Source of the DNA: Cantharellus purpuraceus
Lineage: Eukaryota; Basidiomycota; Agaricomycetes; Cantharellales; Hydnaceae
Length of the DNA: 64,000 nt
Reading direction: 5' to 3'
Assembly: GCA_025174535.1 (NCBI GenBank)
Contig: JALBUN010000034.1
Coordinates: 1,510,001 to 1,574,000, forward strand
The translations under genes and the position numbers were made by a program. The notes under the pieces were generated by a model. That model worked only from the letters and a program-made list of their open reading frames with translations, did not search any database and was not told the DNA's origin. Shown here piece by piece: positions 34,729-45,303 of the stretch; the first letter of the stretch is position 1, and each line of letters starts with the position of its first letter.

Positions 34729-37270
34729 CTACAACTTTCCCTTGAACTGCGCTAGCCCTGTGCGTTTGCTTATTCTATGAATAAATCAGAACGCGGATTT
34801 CGTGCACACATTGGCATAGAGACATACCCTGTACGCTGCACGGGGCGAGGCGTGTCCTTTCCGTCCTCCCCTTTCCGCCTCTCCATTGGGACGTAGTCTC
34901 GTTTGCCCTCACCGACATAAATCTATCGTATCCAAGTCATTGTAAAGAATGGTCATACCGCAGAAAACCAACCATCACATACCTGTCGTGGCCTCCAAAT
35001 CTTGACGCCTCCCTGCTGAAGCATCATCTGAAGCAGGGTCTCGGCATGTAAAAACTTGTGGCGCAACTAAGGCTCACCTGACGCCAGTGAGCGAGCCATC
35101 CTACCACTCGTGGGACAGCAAACAGAACGGGGAAAAAGTCGAGGGGGAAACCTAACAGAAACTGAGGCGATGCTACAACCTCGATCGGCCCGACTCACCC
35201 ATGGCACGATAGATCAGACCACTGAATTATCACAAGTATGCTCCTATTTCAGATGCCCGATGTAGGGACTCACCTCCTGTAATGCGAGAGCACAAAGGGG
35301 AACGTTGGTGAGTCCTGGAAATGCGGCAAAATGGAAAACTACGGCACCAAAAATCCACGTTGGGAGCGAGTTTCCTGCATCAAAGTCAATAAAACACCAA
35401 GACACGGGCCTCGCTCAACACACCTCTTGATAAAATACTCGTCCTTCATCGCAACATCATGTAGACGCATGGCCGTCTCCAAAAGCTCGTCCTTGCCAGT
35501 CCTAAGTCATTTAAGCACCAAACAACTGCCCCCGCGGTGAGAGCATAGACATACACTTTGAAGACTTCATCAGCCGTCTTGCGCACAATGAATGACCGTG
35601 GGTCAGACTGCAATCACGTCAGAACGCCGATCTCAGCATCAGCATTGCACCCTCACCGTCTTGTAAACTCTACGAAAGCGAAAACATTAAACACGGAATG
35701 GGTGCACGTGTGAGCACGACTCGCCGATGGCCAAATCCCGAAAGAACCTTTTCTCTTCGCTTCACCTGTTCCACAAAACTGGGCACATTCTCTGGACTCC
35801 CGATGGCAATCAACATTCGGATCACAGCCTCATTCGCCCCGCCGTGCAGTGGCCCATACAACGATGCGCAACCTGCCGACACCGCAGAGTAGGGATCTAC
35901 TAGCGAGCTTGCGGTCTGCAAGACCGTGGTACACGACGCATTCAACTCGTGGTCTGCATGGAGCAGGAATAACACGTCTAGCGCTTTTTCTAATACTGGG
36001 TTAGGAGCGTAGTCTGTCTCGCTCAGGTGGTCTAGTTGGTACAAGAACCTGTTTCCATGTCACGATATGTGCACCTCAGTGATAAGAATGTGGCATGGGT
36101 TGACTCACGAGCCAGTGTATGTAAGATTTTTCTGAGGAATGACGAAAGGACGTCCTTGACGGACGCGGTAGGCCATACTGAGTAATCAATCGTTGTACCC
36201 AAGACGAAGCCTCAGCAGATAAAGAACACATACGCTGCCAGCGTGGTAGCCTTGCCAATGAGTCTACAGGTTGTTTGATTATTTCAAGTAACGTCACAGA
36301 ATGTTGGGGTTGAAGTTTCACCGATAAATTTGCCTGTCAATGTTAGCAAGGGAAGCTGCATCGCCCTTTGTGTACAGAGTCTGTCCTGAAAATGTCGGGA
36401 CTTGGAAGTTATACAATACAGTGTATCTGGATACTACCTACCTTGCAGCGATGGATTCGCCTAACATATATTTGTATCAAAGAACAATCCTTTTGAACAC
36501 CTGCAAGCTACCCACCTCGCTATAGTAAGACCCCAACGCAGCAAACGAGCTAGTAAGAATAGCCATAGGATGCGCATCGTATCTAAGACAAATCAGAAAC
36601 GCAAAACAGCAAGGCAGGGACATGGCAAATGACAAACCGGAACGAGCGGAACAGCTCCTCAGCATCTACATGGGCAACTGAATGATGCATGACCTCGCCC
36701 TCGAATATGCGGTACTGGGTCTTGGTTGGGAGAGAGCCATAGATGAGGAGATACGCTGTCTCGAGAAACGTAGAGTGTACTGCCAGCTGCTCAATAGGAT
36801 AACCCCTTCACATACAGCCCGGACCTCAGCAGCACATGCCAGTGCATATACATGCTACACACCTATACCGCAGAACTGACCCCAAAGGTTAGACCCATGC
36901 ACCACGAGTATGCTGAACACTCACTTCCAGCCTCGCCATCGATATACGTGATCTGCGAAGCAATCACGGCTGTGTTCAAAAAGCCCTTGTCCGCCACTCT
37001 CAGCCCGCGATCCGTCTCATTCTCCTCGCGCTCACTCGGCTTGCGAGGTGCCACGATACCCTTGAACGCAGTAGCTGAAACAGCATTATCCACAATCCTA
37101 AAAATAAAACATAAAAAAACCAGACACACGAAAGGATCAAGAGTCGATCGGATGACATTTGAAGTAAAGCGAGCGAGGAGTCACACTCACGGAATCGTAT
37201 ATGACTTGCCCGTGCGGTTATCGCGGACGGTCAAAGTGTCTGTAGCGCTGGCTGCTGTAGATTGACCCAT
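34729..37270 (-). CDS. Citrate synthase, 20 exons (about 486 aa)
   Basis: Condenses acetyl-CoA with oxaloacetate to citrate. Reading the minus strand from the ATG at 37268-37270 and splicing 20 exons gives a full-length protein with the catalytic blocks in place: LLHADHELNASC, GPLHGGANEA and FGHRVYKTSDPR, plus PNVDFWSGLIYRAMGFP and WLAHWR. The N-terminal beta domain (TLTVRDNRTGKSYTIP, later ITYIDGEAG) resembles bacterial-type (GltA-like) enzymes. There is no mitochondrial presequence. The protein ends QFKGKL, close to a peroxisomal PTS1 tripeptide. Unusual structure: a 3-nt exon at 35274-35276, a 13-nt exon at 36863-36875 and a GC-AG intron at 35670-35724. Each is required to restore conserved residues. 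Confidence 0.92.
35274..35276 (-). other. 3-nt micro-exon (GAG) in citrate synthase
   Basis: On the minus strand GAG lies between a strong acceptor (CATTACAG) and a strong donor (GTGAGTCC). The flanking exons end in TG and begin with T. Including GAG makes TGG AGT, giving the conserved W-S of DFWSGLIY. Direct joining without it loses one conserved residue and changes the other. Confidence 0.65.
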
Positions 37271-37624
37271 CTGTTTCGCCCCAGCAAATCAGGACGACAA
37301 GTGACGTTGGCATCCGGTGTTCAGACCAAAGGCTATATACCGTGCCCGATGCAGTCACGTGATCAATGCTCCTGGGACGTCCGACCATGCGCCGGTCTGG
37401 CTCCGGCATAACCCTGGGCATGTTCAGCTGGTACCGTACTTTATACAAAAATCTGGTTGTGTGCATTGAGGAAAGATGACATTGCGACAGGATTACGGAA
37501 CTATAAATGTATGCAACATTGTCTTTGTGGGATGAAAAGGAGCGTCCGGGTCGAAAATTCTACGTATAGATTAATCATAGGTGCAGATTATAGAATAATA
37601 GAGCATGCATCGTGTGTGCCAATG
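37271..37624. other. Intergenic region
   Basis: About 350 bases upstream of citrate synthase, with no gene. A CACGTGATCA element (about 37355) lies some 90 bases from the citrate synthase start and resembles the E-boxes before the second ACAD gene. Confidence 0.45.
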
Positions 37625-39581
37625 CTACCGAGCCGTAGCGGGCGTCAATAGGTCTCCGGAAAGATTATCAAGTTCAAGTTGCTCCGGAATGATTCTGTGA
37701 AAAAGTCAGACACCCATCCGTGCATATACACACAACACACACCTCAACCACACTCTTCCTCCACCGCTCTTCTCCCTAACAACCTCCCACTCCCTCCCCA
37801 TAAACCGATGGTCGTTCTCCTCATATGCATCAAGCAGCACCTGCTTGCCTTCTTTCGTCCCTTCCGCCTCCAGCACCCACTCCCCAGCCCATCCCTCTCC
37901 CAGTCCCAACACCTCTGTCTCTTCCTCCCTGATGCGCATACGCCCCAGCCAGACATATCGCTTCACACGCGCATGCCCTGAATGGCTGTGGGGACTAGGC
38001 ACATCGCTTGACAGCAACGACAAGCTCAAAGTCATCCGCACACTGCGCGGCAGCACGAGGACACATCGACTATTCTCAAATGGCGGGAGCAGGTGAGAGA
38101 AATACAAGGGTGATGGGAGCGCCGTCGCATCAGGCACGGGCGGTATTGATGGTGGGAAAAACGGCCACAGAGCATTGCCAGTAAAGACGAGCCATCCGCG
38201 TGTACTGTTACTGTCCTCTGGAACGTATCCCAAATTGCAGACTACGTCCCCAGTACGCAGATGTTCCCATAGACCATCGGCAGACAGCTGACCTTCGATA
38301 GCAGCTAGGACGTCCGGGGAAGTCAATGTTGAGCAAGGAACAAAGACGCGTAAAATCGGGGCACGTGTCCGCGACAAGGCGTTTGACAGGTCGTGGGGCG
38401 ACATGGATGCTTGCATATGAGACGAAACATGCGCAGGAGACGAAGCAGACCGGCTAAACGAGCCAACAGACGAGTTTGGAGAACTCGCAGGACGATATGC
38501 AAAGGGATACCGAGGAGGCGGGAGAGGGTCTGTCATCAACCGGGAATGGGAAACAAACATGGACGGAGACTCGTCGTCCGTCATGGACGTGCTTGCTGTA
38601 CGGCGTGCACGGCCGAGACTAGTATGATATTTGAAGGGTATAGGAGACGATTGAGGCTCCGGCAAAGGGATGCGTTCCTTGGAACGCCCGAATACAGACA
38701 ACCGTCTGTTGCTAGAATACGAAGAGCTGGTGCGAGAGGGGGGGGGTTCGTCTGACGCCGGTCTCCGTTTGCTGCCTCGTTTCTTCTTCAGGCCAGAACG
38801 CACTGGCGACAATGGCTTTTGCTTGGAAGGATCAAAGTATGATAGCGGCGCGGGAAATATGAGCTCTCGGAGTGACGACGGAGAGCTGATCCTACGGGCT
38901 ATGTAGTCTTGATCCACGCTGATCTGCCAGCGGGGTGCCCGGGACCGAAGAAGCAGCACAAATCGGGAATGAGCCTGGGCCAATCGGACAAGCCGGGTTG
39001 TAAGAGCCTGGGCGGGAGGGGGGACTTCTTTTGAAAGAGAGACAATATAAACAGCATGCATGGGATAACGATGCAAGGGTAAAGACTGTGACAGCACTGC
39101 GCAGATGTGAGTGCACGACGGACAAGAGCTCTGATAGAAGCTCACTGAGAGCCTCGAGGTCTGAGAGGTCAACACGGACCTCATCCTCGGCCTGGTCTCT
39201 GCCTTCGAACCCGTAGCCTGGAACGAAGGAAGAGAGGACGGCATTTTTCACGTCCGGCTTGTTGAAGAGGCCGCGAAGATGACGACATGTGTGCATGACC
39301 GCGTGGAATTCCCGCCAGCCCATGCAAGATAGGAGACATTGGACAATGGTGGGGTGCGACCACGCGGCGACGAATGCATGCATAGCGCCAGAGCCGGAAG
39401 GATTAAAAAACCATCGGGGGGAACGGATGGGTACGCGGGGCGCAGCTCTCTCCTTCCCCTTGGGGGCGGCATCATTAGGAGGTGACTGAATGGGTGTGCG
39501 GGCTGATGGAAGCTCGCTGCCGGAGGAGATGGTCTCCTCTGAGTTTGTGAGGGAGGGGGTCCTGCGGTAGTCTTCCACCAT
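37625..39581 (-). CDS. Conserved orphan protein, possibly F-box-like (619 aa)
   Basis: Three exons on the minus strand: 39146-39581, 37743-39096 and 37625-37694 (1,860 nt). The N-terminal region has [19 protein letters not shown] followed by [10 protein letters not shown] (about residues 73-105), a helical segment weakly like an F-box. Next is a compact region ([40 protein letters not shown]). The middle is Ser/Arg/Pro-rich and disordered. A second ordered part ([51 protein letters not shown]) fills the C-terminal 200 residues. I do not recognise a named family, but the alternation of ordered and disordered blocks and the clean introns support a real, conserved gene. Confidence 0.65.
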
Positions 39582-39945
39582 GGTGAGGAGGGGGAGCGGT
39601 ACAGCAGACGCTCACCGGGTCACCTCATATAGCGGGCAGTTACTGTTTAGCCATACTGATAGATGTGTCTCCCACACTCCACCGTGATCATCTACCCGGC
39701 ATCTCTGCCAAGCAACCCGGCGCCAGGCCCCAACGCCAACGTGCGCACTCATATATCAACAACAGGTCGTCCTCCGGTGCCGTCTGGGCACCCAAGCCAC
39801 CAGCGTTGGACATGTACAGCCACCGGCACCATGTTCTCTCTGGGGCTCCACCGCTTTCTCGGAAAAGACGCACCCCTCCTTCCGCACCCCGGAGCCTGAA
39901 CGCGTCTACAGACGCCCACATTGACACCCCCATTTGTCATTCACG
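39582..39945. promoter_or_regulatory. Divergent intergenic promoter region
   Basis: About 364 bases between two divergently transcribed start codons (the orphan at 39581 and XPG at 39946). No gene seen. GC-rich, with no clear TATA box. Confidence 0.45.
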
Positions 39946-42900
39946 ATGGGTGTAAAGCAGCTCTGGACGCTGCTGGGCCCGGTAGGTCGTCCTGTGCTGT
40001 AAGTCCTCGTCTGGTGTGGTCCACAGCGTTCCTTACACACGCCGGCCAGTCTGGAATCCATGGAGGGCAAGACCATGGCTATCGACTCCAGCATATGGAT
40101 ATACCAATTCCAGGCGACTATGCGCGACAAGGATGGCCGCGCCCTCGTCAATGCTCACGTTCTTGGCTTCCTCAGAAGGATTTGCAAACTCCTTTTCTAT
40201 GGTATCAAACCTGTCTTTGTGTTCGACGGTGGTGCTCCGGTCTTGAAGAGGATGACAATCGTGAGTGGATGGGGCATGGTAGACAATCTAAAGCCCATGA
40301 TCGACGTCCCGTCAGACCGACAGAAAAAAGAAAAAGGCTGGCGCAGCTGACAGCCACACGAAAGTGGCCGAGAAACTCTTGGCTGCTCATATGAGGCGAG
40401 AAGCCATCACTCATGTTCAGAAGACTAAAGGAGAAATAGAGTGCGTCTTCTTTTTCCGAGTTCTTTTTTAGCCGCACAGCTCTCCGGTTTCAGATCAACC
40501 CACAATGCACCAGCTGTGATAACGGATGAGAACACCATCTATCTGGAAGATCTTGAGACCAATGCCCCCGTTGCCACGCCTTCAAAGGCCAAGACGTTCG
40601 CAAAAAAATCTACAAAGTCTCCAGAGTCTGTGAGCAAGAAAGCCAAATTTCACGATCATGACCCCTACCGCCTCCCAGACGTCGACCCCGCTTCCATCAC
40701 CCAGCCCACCTCGTCACTGGCTCCCGATCCTCGGCTCGCCACGGACGAAGAGCTTCGCGCATTTATCGATGCAATGCGGCCCGAAGACTTTGACGTCAGT
40801 TCTCCGGCATTCCGTGATCTCCCCACAGAGGTGCAGTACGAGATCATCGGCGACTTGCGTCTCAAGTCACGGCAGACTTCCCACAAGCGCTTGCAAGCGA
40901 TGCTGCGCAGCGCTCCGACGCCACTGGATTTCAGCAAAGCCCAAATACGGAATTTACAACAGCGCAACACTCTCACACAGCAATTGTTGGAGACTACGGA
41001 TAGCATCGGCAAAGCGAATGTTGTCATTCCTGTGCGAATTGCGAGTGAACGTAATAAGGAATATGTACTGGTGAAGAACCAAGCCGACGAAGGCGGTTGG
41101 GTGCTAGGGATCAGAGACGACGGCACCCAGGCCAAACCCATCGTGGTTGATGACGCCGAAAACGAGGGCGACCGCTCGGGGGATGAAGATAGCGATATGG
41201 AGATGGAGGAAGTAACAATGTGAGTCGTGGTGAGCCGCCTGGGAACTGCATCAGTCATGATATCATTAGCCCTGGAATGGTCGCGCCAGACCCTGATCTA
41301 CGCGAGTATCATGGGCGCATGGCTCTGGCATCTATTGCAAAGCGCCATGCGCCGAGAAAACCTCCACAGCCTCAGAGTCGGGCATCAAAATCAAAGTCTA
41401 CTTCCCAGTCTGCCGTTAAAGCACCGTTATTTATGGATGAGGCCGCCGACTTAGAGGCCGCCATCCAGCAGTCCCTTGAACAACATGATGCAGAGGTCCT
41501 CCAGCGCACCATCGAGTCCTCAAAACATGACTCCTCACCCCGGGAACGCTCTCCGCGCGCCGAATTGTCTGTGCCCGAATCATCTCAACATTCGTCTGCT
41601 AGCCGTGGTGACTCGGACGATGATGATCTGTTTGTGACAGGTCATTCTCGGCTCGAGACTGCGCTAGCGTTTGCCAACACGTCGCCGAGTAAACGACATA
41701 TTCCGTCTCCTCCCAAACTCAAACCTAAACCCAAACCTAAACCCAACAATGCGCATTCCCTGTTCGGCCGTCCACATCTGCTCACGTCGGAACATTCGCA
41801 GGGTGTGGATACCACGCCCTCAGCACCTGTTAATGAGGCCCTGGGTGCAGATGATGAAAGCGAAGACATAGACATGGAAGTAGTCATTCCTACTCCTCGA
41901 GGTTCTTCCTTTGCCACCTCACAGCAGTCAGGAAACATTGGTGTTTCGCTTCCCACTTCAAGCATACCGTCGATGCACATAGAGATCGCAACGACTGCAA
42001 GTATTCCATTAGGTGTTCAAACTGGAGAAACTTCCTCGCTGGATACGACGGTCTCACGTTTGCAGCAGAGTGGCGATCAGGCGTTCCGCTCTCTTGTTCA
42101 GGATGACCGACTCTCCGTAATCAGTAATGGAAAGCATGTGTCGTCTTCTTCGGAACAGCTGAGCAAGTTTAATTCGTCATTGGGTGAAGAGGAGGAATTG
42201 GAGGAGCGACCCTGTCGTCAGGAATCAAAGCAATTTCAGCTTGGAGCAACCACGTCAGTGGATCACAGGCCTCGAGCCGCGTCTACTCCCCACCTCATCC
42301 TCAATTCCCGGGCCACTCTCATCCCTCAAGCCGATTCTGACCTTCAGGGCATTTCAAAGCCTCAAGCCATGACAGAATCTTCAACCGATCCTCAATCCGT
42401 TCTTGAGACAGGTCTAGCGAATGATGATGTCCCTGAAGATGAGGTTCTGAGTGATTGGGGCGGGTCGCCTTCGCCTTCAGCAGCCGGAGCATCTAATGAG
42501 CGCGAGACTGGTGATCGGGCTGCCCAAAATGACTCCGGGCACTGGGACGCAGCGCAAGAGATGGACGTTGTGGCTGAACAAGGCGACTTTGCACAATTCC
42601 TGTCGCAGATGAAGGGTCAAGATCTCGAGGCTGCACGACAGGAGATCGATAGCGAGATTCGCGAGCTGAATAAGCAGAAGAAGGTGGCGATGCGGGATTC
42701 GGAGGATGTAACGCAACAGATGATTTCTCAGATAATGGTAGGTGCAATTCATGTTTGTGTGTGGGTGACATCCATTTATCCTGGCCCCATCTGATAGTTG
42801 ATGTTAAGATTGTTTGGCATACCATACATCACGGCCCCCATGGAGGCTGAGGCGCAATGTGCGACTCTCGTGTCTCTTGGCCTCGTGGAAGGTATAATCA

Positions 42901-44179
42901 CTGATGATTCGGATGTTTTCCTCTTTGGCGGCATGCGCGTCTTTAAAAACATGTTCAATCAATCCAAGACGGTTGAGTGTTTTCTGCTCAGCGATCTTTC
43001 GCGCGAGCTGAGCCTGGAGCGAGACAAACTCATCCGATTGGCGTACTTGCTAGGGAGTGATTATGTGGATGGTCTGCCAGGCGTAGGCCCTGTGGTCGCT
43101 ATGGAACTGCTGAATGAGTTCCCCGGTGAAGATGGGCTGCATAAATTCAAGGAATGGTGGCAACGAGTGCAGACAGGAAAGGATACGCCTGCGGATACAA
43201 AGTCGACGTTTAGGAAGCGATTCGTAGGTGATGTCTGGTGGATCATCTATGTTGCTCATTCGTCACTCGTAGAAAAAGAGGTTCAAAGAGTTGTATCTTC
43301 CCGATGACTGGCCAAATCCTGCGGTGGTAAGTAACCAGCTAAGTGCCGTCCTTAATCTCGATATCAAACATTGAGTGTAGAGAGATGCATACTATCATCC
43401 TGCTGTCGACGAATCCGAAGAGCCGTTCAAGTGGGGTTTGCCAGACCTCGATAGGCTGCAACAGTAGGTCAATGGCAATAGCTGGTTGACATGACTAACA
43501 ACGGCTATACTAGATTCTTCCACGAGGAGTTAAGCTGGTCGCAGAGCAAGGTTGATGACTTGTTACTGCCCATCATACGCAAAATGGGACAGCGAGGGCA
43601 GGCAAGTCGAAAGCTTCAATCCTTCACTATCGATGAGTTGACGATGTTCTTAGGCTACGGCTGCTAATCGACAAGGAACCCTCGACAGCTACTTTGACGT
43701 CACCTTGGGAAGCGGCACGTATGCTCCAAGGCGGCGACAGGCATATTCTTCCAAGCGTCTGCAGCAAGTTGTGACGGAATTCCGTTCAAAGAACAAAATG
43801 GCCTCAAGCGTCGGATCAGAGAGCGCAGACAAGGAAGAGGATGGGTCTAACGGGAAGGAGGACGAGCCTAAGAAAAAGAGGAAGAGAAAGGAGAAGGATA
43901 CGGGGCCGGGAAAGGCACGTACAAAGAAAAGAGCCAGAGGAGGACAGGCTCTGCGAGAGCGGGCAAAAAAAACGGAAGGAGACGTTGTCTCCTGAACACG
44001 ACAAGGAACAAGAAGTTGATACAGGCTCAGGTAGTGAAACGCTTCCACCGCCTGCTCTAGCTGCAAAACTTCGACCTAGACCAAAGCCCAACTATCAGGG
44101 TCCTGCAGCGGAAGATGGTGAAGAAAATGAAGCTGGTGACAGTGATAGTGACGACGAATTTGTAGTACAACGGCATTAA
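39946..44179 (+). CDS. RAD2: XPG/Rad2-family DNA repair endonuclease (reading-frame breaks near 3' end)
   Basis: XPG/Rad2 (S. pombe Rad13) makes the 3' incision in nucleotide excision repair. Exons: 39946-39998, 40050-40260, 40316-40440, 40494-41219, 41270-42737, 42798-43223, 43273-43326, 43381-43463, 43514-43602 and 43654 onward. The N-domain starts MGVKQLWTLLGPVGRPVLL with AIDSSIWIYQ and FVFDGGAP. The I-domain has APMEAEAQCA, ITDDSDVFLFGG and LLGSDYVDGLPGVGP (helix-hairpin-helix). A long disordered spacer separates them, as in this family. After a GC-AG intron comes a PCNA-box-like RQGTLDSYF and a basic tail. Two apparent frame breaks occur: an extra T in 43560-43562, and at the A8 run 43965-43972, where the tail frame switches to the one ending at 44179. 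Taken literally, the product stops soon after the I-domain region. Confidence 0.88.
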
Positions 44180-44264
44180 TCATAATGTTATTGGGGGCCG
44201 CAAAGGGAATAGATAGTATTGTGAAGGTGTATGTGCATTGCCATCATTTTGATACATGGAAAAA

Positions 44265-44845
44265 TTACTCGTCTTCTGCTTCACTTTCTGGTATAGCCTT
44301 CAGATGGAGAATGTGAGGTGTGAAACAATGCAGATGTGAGTATTGTACCTTGTTCTCCTCGAGTCCTCCGAGCTCCTTAACAAGTCCGGAAAACGGATAC
44401 TCTCGTGGCACTGCTGGCCTCTCGGGTACATTCAGATATATAACGTATCCAATTGTAGCGATACCTAGTGCGGCGATGGAGAGTTGGCGGAGTGCTCTGG
44501 AAGGCTCGACTGGTGGAGGAGCATCTGGTGTCCACATGTTGAGCCCGTCATCCTCTTCGTGGAGCTAGAGGCAACAAAATGCAGATCAGACATCCGATGG
44601 AGATCTCAGAATGCTGTGGAGCTCGCCACTTCGCCATAGTTTCTCCGCATTTGAATATCCCACCATCCCAAGGGTGGACGAAGCTGAGTAGAGACGAAAG
44701 GGAGTTGAGGGTAATCGCCGAGCTGGGGATCTTTCTCTGGCGGCTTGTGCTCTATGGGGGTCGCATACTGGCGCGAGAGGATGACCTGTGCGAGCCGCTT
44801 AGGTCGAACAGAGCGTAAGACTGGTCTGGCCAGTAAACAACGCAT
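44265..44845 (-). CDS. Complex I subunit NDUFB8 (ASHI) homologue (154 aa)
   Basis: Three exons on the minus strand: 44630-44845, 44349-44564 and 44265-44297. The N-terminus (MRCLLARPVLRSVRPKRLAQ) is a typical Arg-rich mitochondrial presequence. Then come YPQLPFVSTQLRPPLGWWD, NYGELHEEDDGLNMWTPD and a single transmembrane helix (IAALGIATIGYVIYLNVPE), followed by RPAVPREYPFSGLVKELGG. This is the pattern of the NDUFB8/ASHI accessory subunit of NADH:ubiquinone oxidoreductase in the inner membrane arm. The length is near that of other fungal homologues. A long poly(T) tract (seen as poly(A) on the plus strand, 44971-44990) lies about 130 bases upstream of the start. Confidence 0.88.
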
Positions 44846-44944
44846 GGTAAGAGACGGTGAATGACTAAGCAGGCCGTCACACGGCGTGACAGGAAAGTCG
44901 CCGCTAAAGCGCTAAAATCCAGGACATATCTAGGCGATGCCAAG

Positions 44945-45125
44945 AAAAAAAAAGAGAGAGAGAAAGGGAGAAAAAAAAAAAAAAAAAAAAGATAGATGCA
45001 GCAGGGTGCAGCAGCCACATAGCTTAGGCAGTCCTGCTTGAGCCTCTTAGCACTGGTGCATCATAGGATGGTTTCTGCCTGATAGAGGTGAGAAAGGATG
45101 GGTTCTGCCTGATAGAGGTGAGAAG
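44945..45125. repeat. Poly(A)/GA tract and 30-bp direct repeat
   Basis: A purine tract at 44945-44990 ends in 20 consecutive A. Further on, a 30-base unit (starting GGATGGTTTCTGCC) occurs twice in tandem at 45066-45095 and 45096-45125, differing at two positions. Both lie in the divergent promoter space between NDUFB8 and the methyltransferase gene (44846-45303), which holds no gene. Confidence 0.75.
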
Positions 45126-45303
45126 TGCTGTAGTCTTATGCGGGTTAGCGATGGGTAAATCCTGGGAGTCACCCCTGAACTTCGTCTACAAAATGTACTA
45201 GTTGGAGCGTAATGAAGTTCAGAGTCCGACCAACCATATTAACCGATACCACGTACATGTTGTTTATGATGAATTTATATCTCTCACCGTCTCATCTTGT
45301 ATC

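Noticed and set aside
37845..38906. Several plus-strand frames over the orphan gene at 37625-39581
   Set aside because: Antisense shadows of a minus-strand coding frame that has clean introns and better composition.
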